A stretch of DNA of 64,000 nucleotides, taken from contig NZ_JAUSUL010000003.1 in the NCBI RefSeq assembly GCF_030814015.1, positions 372,001 through 436,000 of the forward strand. The letters are read 5' to 3'. The position numbers and the translations under genes were made by a program. Shown piece after piece: positions 44,848 through 52,795 of the stretch. The stretch comes from Amorphus orientalis. Lineage in GTDB: Bacteria > Pseudomonadota > Alphaproteobacteria > Rhizobiales > Amorphaceae. Every line of letters starts with the position of its first letter. Positions within the stretch are counted from its first letter, which is position 1. The notes beneath the pieces were generated by a model that was not told where the DNA came from, searched no databases, and saw only the letters and a program-made list of their open reading frames with translations.

Positions 44848-46640
44848 CGATCGGCCCCCTCCTCATCCGAACGCTGGTGCCGGCCGACGCCGAGGCGCAG
44901 CCCTGCCCGCCCGCACGCAAGCCGTGGGTGATTGCCACGGCGGCGCTCGCCGCGGCGACAGCGCTGATCGACCTGCCCGTGGTCACGATGGCGCTCGGCG
45001 GACTGCGGGCGGAATTCGGCGCCTCCTTCGCGATGGCCCAGTGGCTGCTGCTCCTGGCCGGGCTCGCCACCGCCGCGCTGATCCTGCCCAGCCGGCGGCT
45101 CGGAACCCTGCACGGGCACTGGCACGTGCTGGGCGCGGGCCTGCTCGTCTCCGCACTCGGCGGCTGCATCGCCGGCCTGTCCCCGCGGCTCGACCTCCTG
45201 TTTTTCGGGCGCCTGACCCAGGGGGTGGCCGCCGCGGTCGTTCTGCCGGCGTCGGCCGCGCTGATCGCCGTCAACTTCGCACCGGGCGAGCGGCCGGGCG
45301 CGTTCCGGACATGGACCCTGACCTCCGGCATCGGCGCCGTGCTGGCCACGCTCGCCGCCGGCGCGGCGATCCTCGCCTTCGGCTGGCGGGCGGCGTTCCT
45401 CCTGCCGGCGGCCCTGTCGCTGGCGACGTGGGCGCTGCTGCGCCTGCGCGTCCCGATCGACTTCCCCGACCTCGTTCAGAAGCCGCTCGATCTGGCCGGC
45501 GCGGCGATCCTGTTCGCCTCCGGCGGCCTGATCCTGGTCGCCATCACGCTGGCCGGCATCGGCTTCGGACTGCCCGTGGTGGCGATGCTGGCAGGATCGG
45601 GACTGGTCGGGCTGTGCCTGTTCGGCTTCTGGGAAACCGGCCCGGCCGCCGAGCCCATGCTGGCGCTGTCGCGGCTGCGGTCACCCGGATTCGGCCTCGC
45701 CACCGGTGCGGCGGCGCTGGCGGAAATCGGAGCGGCCGGCACCGTCTTCCTGCTTCCGATCGCGCTCATGGAGGGAAGCGGACGGTCGGCGCTCGCGGCC
45801 GCGCTGGGCCTCGGCTGCTATCTGGCCGGACAGGGCGCGAGCGGGGTCCTGGCCGGCCGGCTGCAGCGCCGGATGGCTCCGCCGCTTGCCGCAGCACTCG
45901 GTTCCGGCCTCGGCGCGGCAGCGCTGGTTCTGCTGGCGCTATCGGTGCTGGCCGACCTGTTCTGGCTGGGCGTCCTGCCCGCCACGCTGCTTCTCGGCCT
46001 GACGGCGGGCGCAGCGTCCACGATCCTGCTTGCCGAAGCCCGGCGCCACGGGCGAGCATCCACCACCGGCGACATGCAGACGGTGGCGATCCGTTTCGCC
46101 ATCCTGATCGCGATCGCCGCCAGCGGAACCATCGCCGCGCTCGCCTACCGGGACCTGATCGGGACGCTCGCGCCGGCGCTTTCCGCCTCGCCAGCCGGCG
46201 CCGATTTTGCCGCGCCCTCCGCCGAGGCCGCCGGCTTCCTGTCCCAACGGATGACGGGGGTCCGGCTCGCCTTCGTGCGGGCCGCGACCGTGGGGGCCTT
46301 CGTCACCGGCATCGCCGGCCTCGGCGCCCTGGTCCTGTCGCGGGCCGGGCCCGCGCCACCGGCCCCGGCCGCCCCGAAACGCAACCGGCACGGACCGCGC
46401 ACCCGGCGCCCAGCGCCGTGGCAGGAGCGCCCCGCGTCTCCGGCACCCGAGGCGACGCCCGCAAAGCCGAAGCGCGGCGCACGGCGGGTCGAACCGCCGT
46501 CGTCCGAACCGTCCCGCCGGGTCGGCGCGGAGAAGCCCCGGAGCGAAGAGCCCCCGCCGGTCCCGCCGCGCCGGGGCGCTCGCCGGATTGCGCCGCCGAA
46601 GCTGCATCAGCCGTCAGGACCCCGGCCGCCGCGCCGCTGA
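44844..46640 (+). CDS. MFS transporter with long Pro/Arg-rich C-terminal tail
   Basis: 598 residues. The first 500 hold about 14 hydrophobic segments of a DHA2-type major facilitator (TALIDLPVVTMALGGLRAEF, GRLTQGVAAAVVLPASAALI), a proton-driven exporter type. The last 100 residues are an unusual basic tail of Pro, Arg and Ala (PKRNRHGPRTRRPAPW, PPVPPRRGARRIAPPK) lying in the cytoplasm. Substrate unknown. The ATG at 44844 overlaps a small upstream ORF. Confidence 0.85.
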   Translation: MTIGPLLIRTLVPADAEAQPCPPARKPWVIATAALAAATALIDLPVVTMALGGLRAEFGASFAMAQWLLLLAGLATAALILPSRRLGTLHGHWHVLGAGLLVSALGGCIAGLSPRLDLLFFGRLTQGVAAAVVLPASAALIAVNFAPGERPGAFRTWTLTSGIGAVLATLAAGAAILAFGWRAAFLLPAALSLATWALLRLRVPIDFPDLVQKPLDLAGAAILFASGGLILVAITLAGIGFGLPVVAMLAGSGLVGLCLFGFWETGPAAEPMLALSRLRSPGFGLATGAAALAEIGAAGTVFLLPIALMEGSGRSALAAALGLGCYLAGQGASGVLAGRLQRRMAPPLAAALGSGLGAAALVLLALSVLADLFWLGVLPATLLLGLTAGAASTILLAEARRHGRASTTGDMQTVAIRFAILIAIAASGTIAALAYRDLIGTLAPALSASPAGADFAAPSAEAAGFLSQRMTGVRLAFVRAATVGAFVTGIAGLGALVLSRAGPAPPAPAAPKRNRHGPRTRRPAPWQERPASPAPEATPAKPKRGARRVEPPSSEPSRRVGAEKPRSEEPPPVPPRRGARRIAPPKLHQPSGPRPPRR

Positions 46641-46742
46641 GGCGCGGCAACGGTCCATCGACGCCGCGCCTGCCGGAATCGCGGCCTGTCACACTCCGGA
46701 TAAGCTCGCCGCGTTCAATGGAAGCGGGTCCCCGCAGGCCGA

Positions 46743-46771
46743 TTGACGGCATCTGATATTTCGATTATTCC
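46743..46771 (+). promoter_or_regulatory. candidate promoter of the ars operon
   Basis: TTGACG (46743-46748), 17-bp spacer, TATTCC (46766-46771). The expected transcription start falls on or next to the arsR ATG at 46778, and no ribosome site precedes that ATG, so the message may be leaderless. The AT-rich spacer (CTGATATTTCGAT) is where ArsR would be expected to bind. Confidence 0.5.
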
Positions 46772-46777
46772 TGAATT

Positions 46778-47173
46778 ATGGAAATGAACGATGCGCTCGA
46801 TGGCCTCACCGCTCTCGCTCACGAGACCCGGCTGTCGGTCTTCCGGCTCCTGGTCGAGCACCAGCCGGACGGGCTGGCGGCCGGACAGATCGCCGACGCC
46901 GTGGCGGCGAAGGCGAATACCCTGTCGCCCCATCTCGCGGTTCTGGTGCGCAGCGGGCTGGTCACGGCGGAACGGGAGGGGCGCAGCATCCGCTACCGGG
47001 TGGATCTGGCGCACATGCGCGGCCTGATCGTCTACCTGATGGAGGACTGCTGCGGCGGACGGCCGGAAGTCTGTGCTCCGGTGATGGAACTCCTGTCCTG
47101 CCGCACGACCCCGAGCGACGCGGGAACGATCACCGAGGCCGCGGGCCATAGGGGCAACGACCATGAGCGATGA
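46778..47173 (+). CDS. arsR: ArsR-family arsenic-responsive repressor
   Basis: 131-residue winged-helix repressor. The DNA-binding helix is in AAGQIADAVAAKANTLSPHL, and the wing in AEREGRSIRYRV. The classic CxC of helix 3 is absent; instead Cys91-Cys92 and Cys99 (MEDCCGGRPEVC) resemble the C-terminal As(III) site of the Acidithiobacillus-type ArsR. It heads the ars operon and overlaps arsC by 11 bp. Possible alternative start at 46784. Confidence 0.9.
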   Translation: MEMNDALDGLTALAHETRLSVFRLLVEHQPDGLAAGQIADAVAAKANTLSPHLAVLVRSGLVTAEREGRSIRYRVDLAHMRGLIVYLMEDCCGGRPEVCAPVMELLSCRTTPSDAGTITEAAGHRGNDHER

Positions 47174-47678
47174 CAAAGCGAAAAACGTCCTGTTTCTGTG
47201 CACCGGCAATTCGGCCCGCTCGATTCTCGCCGAAGCGATCCTAAACCGGGACGGCGGCGGCCGGTTCCGGGCGTTTTCCGCCGGCAGTCACCCGCGCGGC
47301 GAGGTGCATCCCTACGCGCTCGACCTGCTGGAGCGGCTGAACTTCCAGACCCATGACCTCAGGTCCAAGGACTGGTCGGAGTTCGCCGAGCCCGGCGCGC
47401 CCGTGATGGATTTCGTCTTCACCGTCTGCGACCGGGCGGCGGCCGAATCCTGCCCGCTGTGGCCCGGCCAGCCGATGACCGCCCACTGGGGCGTTCCCGA
47501 CCCGGCCGCCGCGGACGGAACCGAAGCGGAAAAGCGCTTCGCCTTCGCCGACACGTTCCGGATGCTGAATTCGCGCCTCTCGATCTTCCTGAACCTGCCG
47601 ATCGCATCACTCGACGCGCTCTCGCTGCAGCGCCAGCTCGACCGGATCGGGACCTCGGTCCCGGCCGAAGAGGCCTGA
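47163..47678 (+). CDS. arsC: arsenate reductase, low-molecular-weight phosphatase (thioredoxin) type
   Basis: 171 residues. The phosphatase-type P loop is [11 protein letters not shown] (C13-x5-R19). Downstream [18 protein letters not shown] holds the two further cysteines of the relay, and [12 protein letters not shown] the usual Asp-Pro. It reduces arsenate to arsenite for export by Acr3. Starts inside arsR. Confidence 0.92.
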   Translation: MSDDKAKNVLFLCTGNSARSILAEAILNRDGGGRFRAFSAGSHPRGEVHPYALDLLERLNFQTHDLRSKDWSEFAEPGAPVMDFVFTVCDRAAAESCPLWPGQPMTAHWGVPDPAAADGTEAEKRFAFADTFRMLNSRLSIFLNLPIASLDALSLQRQLDRIGTSVPAEEA

Positions 47679-47785
47679 TCCGGGCCGGCCGGACAGCTGC
47701 CGCGACACCGACCCGCCGCCTTTGCCGGCCGCTTTGCCGCCGCCGGCACGGACGACCGACGCACGCCCCGACCGGGAGACGCTTC

Positions 47786-48871
47786 ATGACGACCCACGAC
47801 ACCACCGCGCTGGACGCACCGCCCGCCGGCGGGATCGGCTTCTTCGAGAAATGGCTGTCGGTCTGGGTCGCCCTGTGCATCCTGGCCGGCCTCGTGCTCG
47901 GCAACCTTCTGCCGGGCGTGTTCGAGGCTCTGGCCGGGCTGGAATACGCCTCGGTCAACTTTCCCGTGGCGATCCTGATCTGGGCGATGGTCTACCCGAT
48001 GATGGTCGCGGTCGACTTCGCCAGCCTGCGCCACATCGGCGACCGGCCGAAGGGCCTCATCCTGACGCTGGCGGTCAACTGGCTGGTCAAGCCGTTCACC
48101 ATGGCCGCCCTCGGCGTGCTGTTCTTCGAGGTCGTGTTCGCCCGCTGGATCGATCCGGCCAACGCCCAGGAGTACATCGCCGGGCTGATCCTGCTCGGCG
48201 CGGCGCCGTGCACGGCGATGGTGTTCGTCTGGTCGCAGCTCACAAGGGGCGACCCCACCTACACCCTCGTCCAGGTCTCGGTGAACGACATCATCATGGT
48301 GTTCGCGTTCGCCCCGATCGTGGCGCTGCTCCTGGGGGTCACCGACATCGCCGTGCCGTGGGAGACGCTGCTCCTGTCGGTCGGGCTCTATGTGGTGATC
48401 CCGCTGGCGGCCGGAGCGGCGACCCGGGCCTGGCTGACCGGCCACGCCCGGCGCGGCGAGAGCGCAGAGGCGGCCGTCGGCCGGTTCACCGCCGCGGTGA
48501 AGCCGGTCTCGGTGATCGGGCTCCTGGCAACCGTCGTGCTCCTGTTCGGGTTCCAGGGCCACGTCATCGTCGAGCAGCCGATCCTGATCGTGATGATCGC
48601 GATCCCGCTCCTGATCCAGTCCTACGGCATCTTCGCGATCACCTACGCCGCCGCCTGGGCCTGGCGGGTGCCGTTCAACGTGGCCGCACCCTGCGCCATG
48701 ATCGGCACCTCGAACTTCTTCGAGCTGGCGGTGGCCGTCGCGATCGGCCTGTTCGGGCTCGGCTCCGGGGCAGCGCTCGCCACTGTCGTCGGCGTTCTTG
48801 TGGAAGTGCCGGTGATGTTGTCTCTGGTGGCCTTCGCCAACGCAACGAAGCGCCACTTCCCCGCCGCGTGA
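47786..48871 (+). CDS. acr3: arsenite efflux permease Acr3
   Basis: 361-residue, ten-helix ACR3-type arsenite exporter of the inner membrane. The conserved cysteine lies in [20 protein letters not shown], with [19 protein letters not shown] at the first helix and [20 protein letters not shown] near the end. GGGAG precedes the ATG. It sits 107 bp after arsC, and its stop overlaps an alternative GTG start for the second arsC. Confidence 0.95.
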   Translation: MTTHDTTALDAPPAGGIGFFEKWLSVWVALCILAGLVLGNLLPGVFEALAGLEYASVNFPVAILIWAMVYPMMVAVDFASLRHIGDRPKGLILTLAVNWLVKPFTMAALGVLFFEVVFARWIDPANAQEYIAGLILLGAAPCTAMVFVWSQLTRGDPTYTLVQVSVNDIIMVFAFAPIVALLLGVTDIAVPWETLLLSVGLYVVIPLAAGAATRAWLTGHARRGESAEAAVGRFTAAVKPVSVIGLLATVVLLFGFQGHVIVEQPILIVMIAIPLLIQSYGIFAITYAAAWAWRVPFNVAAPCAMIGTSNFFELAVAVAIGLFGLGSGAALATVVGVLVEVPVMLSLVAFANATKRHFPAA

Positions 48872-48891
48872 CCGCTGAGGAGACCCACGCC

Positions 48892-49320
48892 GTGACCATC
48901 ACGATCTACCACAATCCGAACTGCGGAACCTCGCGCAACGTGCTGGCCATGATCCGCAACACCGGCGCCGAACCGCAGGTGATCGAATATCTGAAGACGC
49001 CGCCCACGCGCGACGAACTCACCGGGCTGATCGCGAAGATGGGCATCCCCGTGCGCGATCTCCTGCGCCGCAAGGGCACGCCCTATGACGAGCTCGGTCT
49101 CGACGATGAGACATGGAGCGACGACGAGCTGATCGACTTCATGATGGCGCATCCGATCCTGATCAACCGGCCGATCGTGGCGACGCCGCTCGGCGTCCGC
49201 CTGTGCCGTCCGTCCGAGACGGTGCTCGACATCCTGCCCGATGCGCAGACCGGGGCCTTCGCCAAGGAGGACGGCGAGCAGGTCGTCGGCGCCGACGGGA
49301 AGCGGATCGCCGGCGCCTGA
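48892..49320 (+). CDS. arsC: arsenate reductase, glutaredoxin type
   Basis: 142 residues of the ArsC/Spx fold. The catalytic cysteine is in HNPNCGTSRN (H-x3-C-x3-R), with RKGTPYDELGL and LINRPIVATPLGVRLCRPSE. GTG at 48892 follows GAGGAG; a GTG at 48868 overlapping the Acr3 stop would add 8 residues. It is the second, mechanistically different arsenate reductase of the same operon, drawing on glutathione/glutaredoxin rather than thioredoxin. Confidence 0.93.
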   Translation: MTITIYHNPNCGTSRNVLAMIRNTGAEPQVIEYLKTPPTRDELTGLIAKMGIPVRDLLRRKGTPYDELGLDDETWSDDELIDFMMAHPILINRPIVATPLGVRLCRPSETVLDILPDAQTGAFAKEDGEQVVGADGKRIAGA

Positions 49321-49514
49321 GCGGGCGGAGACGCGGCGGCCCGCCGGTTCCTGTCGGCAGGCTTGCGCCGTCGGACCGATTTCCCACGCCATGACTTGAA
49401 ATGGGCGCCGCCAATCGGTACATCCGCACGACGCGTGCCGATCCGGCGGTCGCCGGCTGCCTTCGGGCGGACGTCACGCGCACGAAGCCGGTGCCCGACA
49501 CCGCCTTCCGGTAA

Positions 49515-49590
49515 GCCGCATTAGCTCAGTTGGTAGAGCACGTCATTCGTAATGATGGGGTCGCTGGTTCGAGTCCGGCATGCGGCACCA
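49515..49590 (+). tRNA. tRNA-Thr, anticodon CGU
   Basis: A full cloverleaf can be drawn. The 7-bp acceptor stem GCCGCAT/ATGCGGC is followed by ACCA encoded in the DNA. The D stem is GCTC/GAGC, the anticodon stem CGTCA/TGATG with loop TTCGTAA (anticodon CGT, reading ACG), and the T stem GCTGG/CCGGC with TTCGAGT. It borders the restriction-modification region and would be the integration site of that island. Confidence 0.95.
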
Positions 49591-49668
49591 ACCCCTCCTT
49601 CCCGGCCCGTCCCGCGACCGATTCCAATAGTTGCTGGATCCTGACCGACGTCGTCGATCCCTTCATAG

Positions 49669-49776
49669 GTGACCGCCCCAGCCGTTCGTCGCGCCTACAA
49701 CGGCACCCCGTACTGGGAGGAGCGCACGGCGATGAGGAAGGACTGGGCCAGACTTTTGGATAAATGGCGGAAGTGA
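49669..49776 (+). pseudogene. remnant of a tyrosine recombinase (integrase) C-terminal tail
   Basis: The frame following a stop reads VTAPAVRRAYNGTPYWEERT and then AMRKDWARLLDKWRK before TGA. The pattern (A-x-RAY-x5-YWEER-x6-W) is that of the tail found after the catalytic Tyr in P4-type integrases (for example AYxRxExxEERxxMMQxWADxL). Nothing of the catalytic domain remains upstream, where only 78 bp separate it from the tRNA-Thr. I read it as the scar of the integrase that brought in the neighbouring genes. Confidence 0.6.
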
Positions 49777-49875
49777 CCGCCGGAAAGTGGCCGTTGGCAG
49801 GCGGTCGGTCGAGGATGGGCGGATTATCCAAGCTGCCGTTGCGAGCCGAGGGAGCCCCCTTTCCCGCGGTCGACC

Positions 49876-50802
49876 TCACTCCTCGCCGAAGAAGTCTTCG
49901 TCCAGACGCTTGAACTCGACGGTGCGGTAGCTGCGCACGCCGACGCCGTGTTCGATCATCAGATCGGCCAGTTCCTGACCGTCTATGAGGATCACCCGCT
50001 GGGCCAGGTGCCTGACATACTCACTGGCCGGCTGACTGAAGGTCGAGGTCGTGACGAAGACGCCCTTGCTCGCCCCAAGACCGACGAGACTGCCGACGAA
50101 GGCGTTCACGTCGGGGCGGCCGACGGGGTTGCCGGGCGCGTAGCGCTTGGCCTGGACGTAGATGCGCTCAAGGCCGAGCCGGTCCTCGTTGACGATGCCG
50201 TCGACACCGCCGTCGCCGGAGCGCCCGAGCTGGGCGGCGGCGTCCTTGTGGCTGCCGCCATAGCCCATGGCGACCAGCAGATCGACGATCAGGTGCTCGA
50301 AGAAGGACGGGCCGTTGGCGAGGATCCGTTGCAGCAGTTCGTCCCGAAGCGCGGCGTGCAACGACGCATAGGCGGCGTCGATCCGCTCCTCCGGCGTCGT
50401 GCGGGAGGACGCCGTGTCGACCGGCTTCGCCTCGGCGCCGTCCTGTTCGGCAGCGGTGCTTTCAGGCTTGTAGAACTCCCGGAAGGCCGGCTCCTGCATC
50501 AGGAGGGTCACATCGATCCGCTCCGGCGAGGTCGCCAGCAGCGCCCTGCCCTTTTCCGTCGCGACAAAGCGACCGCGCGCCGGCGAGGCGATCAGCCCGG
50601 CCTTGCCCATATAGGTCTTGGCCCAGTGGACGCGGTTGTGCAGCAAACGCTGGCGCCCGCTCGGGAGAAGCTCTTCCCGCTCCTCCGGCGTCAGACCCAG
50701 ATCATCGGCAATCCGCTCCGCGACGTCAGGCACGCGGGTCTCGCCCTCGGCGGCCAGGCGAAGGACGGGCAGCATGAGGGTCTGATAATCGGGGATGGTC
50801 AT
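49876..50802 (-). CDS. mrr: Mrr-type restriction endonuclease
   Basis: 308 residues, the length of E. coli Mrr. The N-terminal winged-helix domain (about 1-95: MTIPDYQTLMLPVLRLAAEG, GLIASPARGRFVATEKG) precedes a linker and a PD-(D/E)xK-like catalytic domain with GDGGVDGIV and YVQAKRYA, the D-x(n)-QxK arrangement of Mrr. It is expected to cut methylated or foreign DNA. The ATG overlaps the upstream gene's stop (ATGA at 50802-50799), so the two are translationally coupled. Confidence 0.92.
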   Translation of the reverse strand: MTIPDYQTLMLPVLRLAAEGETRVPDVAERIADDLGLTPEEREELLPSGRQRLLHNRVHWAKTYMGKAGLIASPARGRFVATEKGRALLATSPERIDVTLLMQEPAFREFYKPESTAAEQDGAEAKPVDTASSRTTPEERIDAAYASLHAALRDELLQRILANGPSFFEHLIVDLLVAMGYGGSHKDAAAQLGRSGDGGVDGIVNEDRLGLERIYVQAKRYAPGNPVGRPDVNAFVGSLVGLGASKGVFVTTSTFSQPASEYVRHLAQRVILIDGQELADLMIEHGVGVRSYRTVEFKRLDEDFFGEE

Positions 50803-51281
50803 GGAGCCTGCGTCGCCGCCCATTCGAACACGCGGTTCTGCTGCTCCTTCAAAAACGCTTCCTCGTCGACAACAGGGTAGCCGAGCCAGCGGGCCGCCTC
50901 GCAGAAGCCCTTGAGTGTCGAGGGTTCCATACGCCCGTTCTCCACGTTCTTGTGGTTCACGATGATGGCGCTCAGCAGCGGCCATCCGTTGCGATGCGCA
51001 TATTCGATCAGATCACCCAGGTGATGGTTGACGGCATAGCGAACCCGGGACCATTCCACGCCGCTTTCGTCCGCGAGTTGCTTGTAGGAGAGAAACCGGC
51101 GCTCTTTCGCAGCCTTCACGACGGCGCGAAAGGTCTTGTCGAAGTCCAGCCCACTCCCTTTGCGCCGCGCAAACTCGGCCATGAGATCAAGATAGTAGGG
51201 GTCGTCCTCCTTGCCGAGGCGCCTATAGTTGGAGATCAGGTTGGCGAGTTGCTGGTCATCCCACTCGTTGACAGGTTTCAT
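50799..51281 (-). CDS. uncharacterised Mrr-coupled protein
   Basis: 160 residues, not recognised. The N-terminus (VNEWDDQQLANLISNYRRLG) is helical and polar. The middle (FLSYKQLADESGVEWSRVRY) looks like a helix-turn-helix, followed by a conserved-looking strand LLSAIIVNHKNVENGRM and a helix GFCEAARWLGY. No nuclease or methylase motif is visible. Its stop overlaps the Mrr start, so the protein is probably a partner, regulator or specificity factor of Mrr. Confidence 0.7.
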   Translation of the reverse strand: MKPVNEWDDQQLANLISNYRRLGKEDDPYYLDLMAEFARRKGSGLDFDKTFRAVVKAAKERRFLSYKQLADESGVEWSRVRYAVNHHLGDLIEYAHRNGWPLLSAIIVNHKNVENGRMEPSTLKGFCEAARWLGYPVVDEEAFLKEQQNRVFEWAATQAP

Positions 51282-51448
51282 GCCGCGATCCCCTCCCCGA
51301 CGCCGTCTTCACCAATCAGCGCATATGGTACGTCATGACGTGCTTGCCGCGAACGACGTCTGCCGGTGTTGCTCCGGTCTTTGCGAAGAGTTCACGTACG
51401 ACCCTCCGATCCGGGACAAGGTCCCGGGCGTCAGGTTCTCGTGATCCC
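51282..51448 (-). other. gap between hsdS and the Mrr pair
   Basis: A minus-strand reading frame ending at 51316 with DLVPDRRVVRELFAKTGATP and VRGKHVMTYHMR looks more protein-like than chance, but it has no acceptable start outside hsdS. It could be a decayed small gene or a promoter region for the Mrr pair. Confidence 0.25.
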
Positions 51449-52795
51449 TCATGCCATCTTGCGCCGGCCGCGCTTCGGCTTCGGGGCTGCTTCGCGCTCG
51501 GCGCGGATGCGCTCGAGCAGGCGGTCGGCGGGCTCGTCATTTTCGTCCTGGGGGACGAGTTCGCCCCGAAATGCCTTGGCGAGGATCGCCTCGTCCAGCC
51601 GCCCCACCAGCTCCAGCGCGCGCTTCGCCTCCGCCGCCAGCCGGTCGATCCGGGCGAAGGCGGATTCGATGCGGCGGACGATTTCGTGTTGTTCTTCGAG
51701 GGGTGGTAAAGGCAGCTGAATCGCCTTCACGATCGATAGATTCAGGTTCGGCTGAACTCCGCCCGCAGCCTCTTCCCTCAATGCGAGGTAGACGGACTGG
51801 AGGAACAAGTACACGTATTGAAGGGCGGAGACCTCTGAGTTTCGTATCCGAACAGCCGCCAAAGCTTGATTTGTAGCGGCACTCAACCCGAGCAGGGCGA
51901 CCTTACCTCGCGTCTTCCCTTCGCCATACATAGCAACAACGAGGGTGCCCGCCGGAAACAACTTGCAGTTTGTCTCCTGTATTGCCCGATCTGTTATAAA
52001 GTCGTCTGCTTGCAAAATAAGACCTTGGTTAACGGCCCCGCTGGTTATCCACGGAATGGAGCCGTTTGAGTAGTAGTCTGCGTTTCCTCGTTTTGGTGTC
52101 GCTCCCGTTCCGACCTCTGCAATTTCTTCCAGCTTAACTGTCGGCCAAACAATCGAAGCTTCACGGTTGGTCAGCTCCCCGCTGAATGCCTTGCTGAGCA
52201 CGGCCTGCTTATAGCGCGAGACGAGGGTGTCGATGCGGGCGAGTTCGGTGCGGGCGCGGGCGGATTTCGCGTTCAGCGCATCCAGCCTGGCCACGATGCG
52301 CTTCTGCTCGGCCAGGGGCGGCAGCACGATGGGCATCCGCAGTATATCTGATGACCTGAAGTTGTTGATGTTGTTGCCGATGGCTACCGCCTCGACATAT
52401 TCTCGATAAGCGTGACTTTTCAGGTAGTGAAAAAAGAACCTATCCGCGTTCTTGTAGCGGGGACGAACGACGCCGCAAAAGGCTCCGAAGATGAGCCCCT
52501 CTTCAAACGACGTAATTCTAGCAGCCTTTCCAACAACAGTCCGGGATCCCGACGAAGTCGCAAGCAGAATATCACCAAAACGGACTATTTGCTCATCTTT
52601 TGCGAGGCGGATTGGCAAATAAATCAAATCATCAAGATCAATTTTGCCCCGCTGAATGTTATTTGCGCGCAAGAGTGCCACCACAGCCTCACTTGAGGCG
52701 GATGCCACATCTTCTTTCGCATAAGTGAGCCCCCTAACGAGAATGAAGACGTCATCAAGTGTCGCCTCGACCCACCCCCGCGGCAGCTCGCTCAT
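51449..52795 (-). CDS. hsdS: type I restriction-modification specificity subunit HsdS
   Basis: 448 residues with two target-recognition domains (about 1-165 and 220-375), each followed by the conserved spacer helix (LPPLAEQKRIVARLDAL and LPPLEEQHEIVRRIESAF). The C-terminal end is Arg/Lys-rich. Both recognition domains are visibly AT-richer than the helices around them, typical of domain swapping. It forms the methylase with two HsdM. Its ATG overlaps the hsdM stop. Confidence 0.95.
   Translation of the reverse strand: MSELPRGWVEATLDDVFILVRGLTYAKEDVASASSEAVVALLRANNIQRGKIDLDDLIYLPIRLAKDEQIVRFGDILLATSSGSRTVVGKAARITSFEEGLIFGAFCGVVRPRYKNADRFFFHYLKSHAYREYVEAVAIGNNINNFRSSDILRMPIVLPPLAEQKRIVARLDALNAKSARARTELARIDTLVSRYKQAVLSKAFSGELTNREASIVWPTVKLEEIAEVGTGATPKRGNADYYSNGSIPWITSGAVNQGLILQADDFITDRAIQETNCKLFPAGTLVVAMYGEGKTRGKVALLGLSAATNQALAAVRIRNSEVSALQYVYLFLQSVYLALREEAAGGVQPNLNLSIVKAIQLPLPPLEEQHEIVRRIESAFARIDRLAAEAKRALELVGRLDEAILAKAFRGELVPQDENDEPADRLLERIRAEREAAPKPKRGRRKMA

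Noticed and set aside
49526-49879. Minus-strand reading frame ending AGLEPATPSLRMTCSTN
   Set aside because: This is the well-known false protein obtained by translating the antisense of a tRNA; it overlaps the tRNA-Thr and the integrase remnant.
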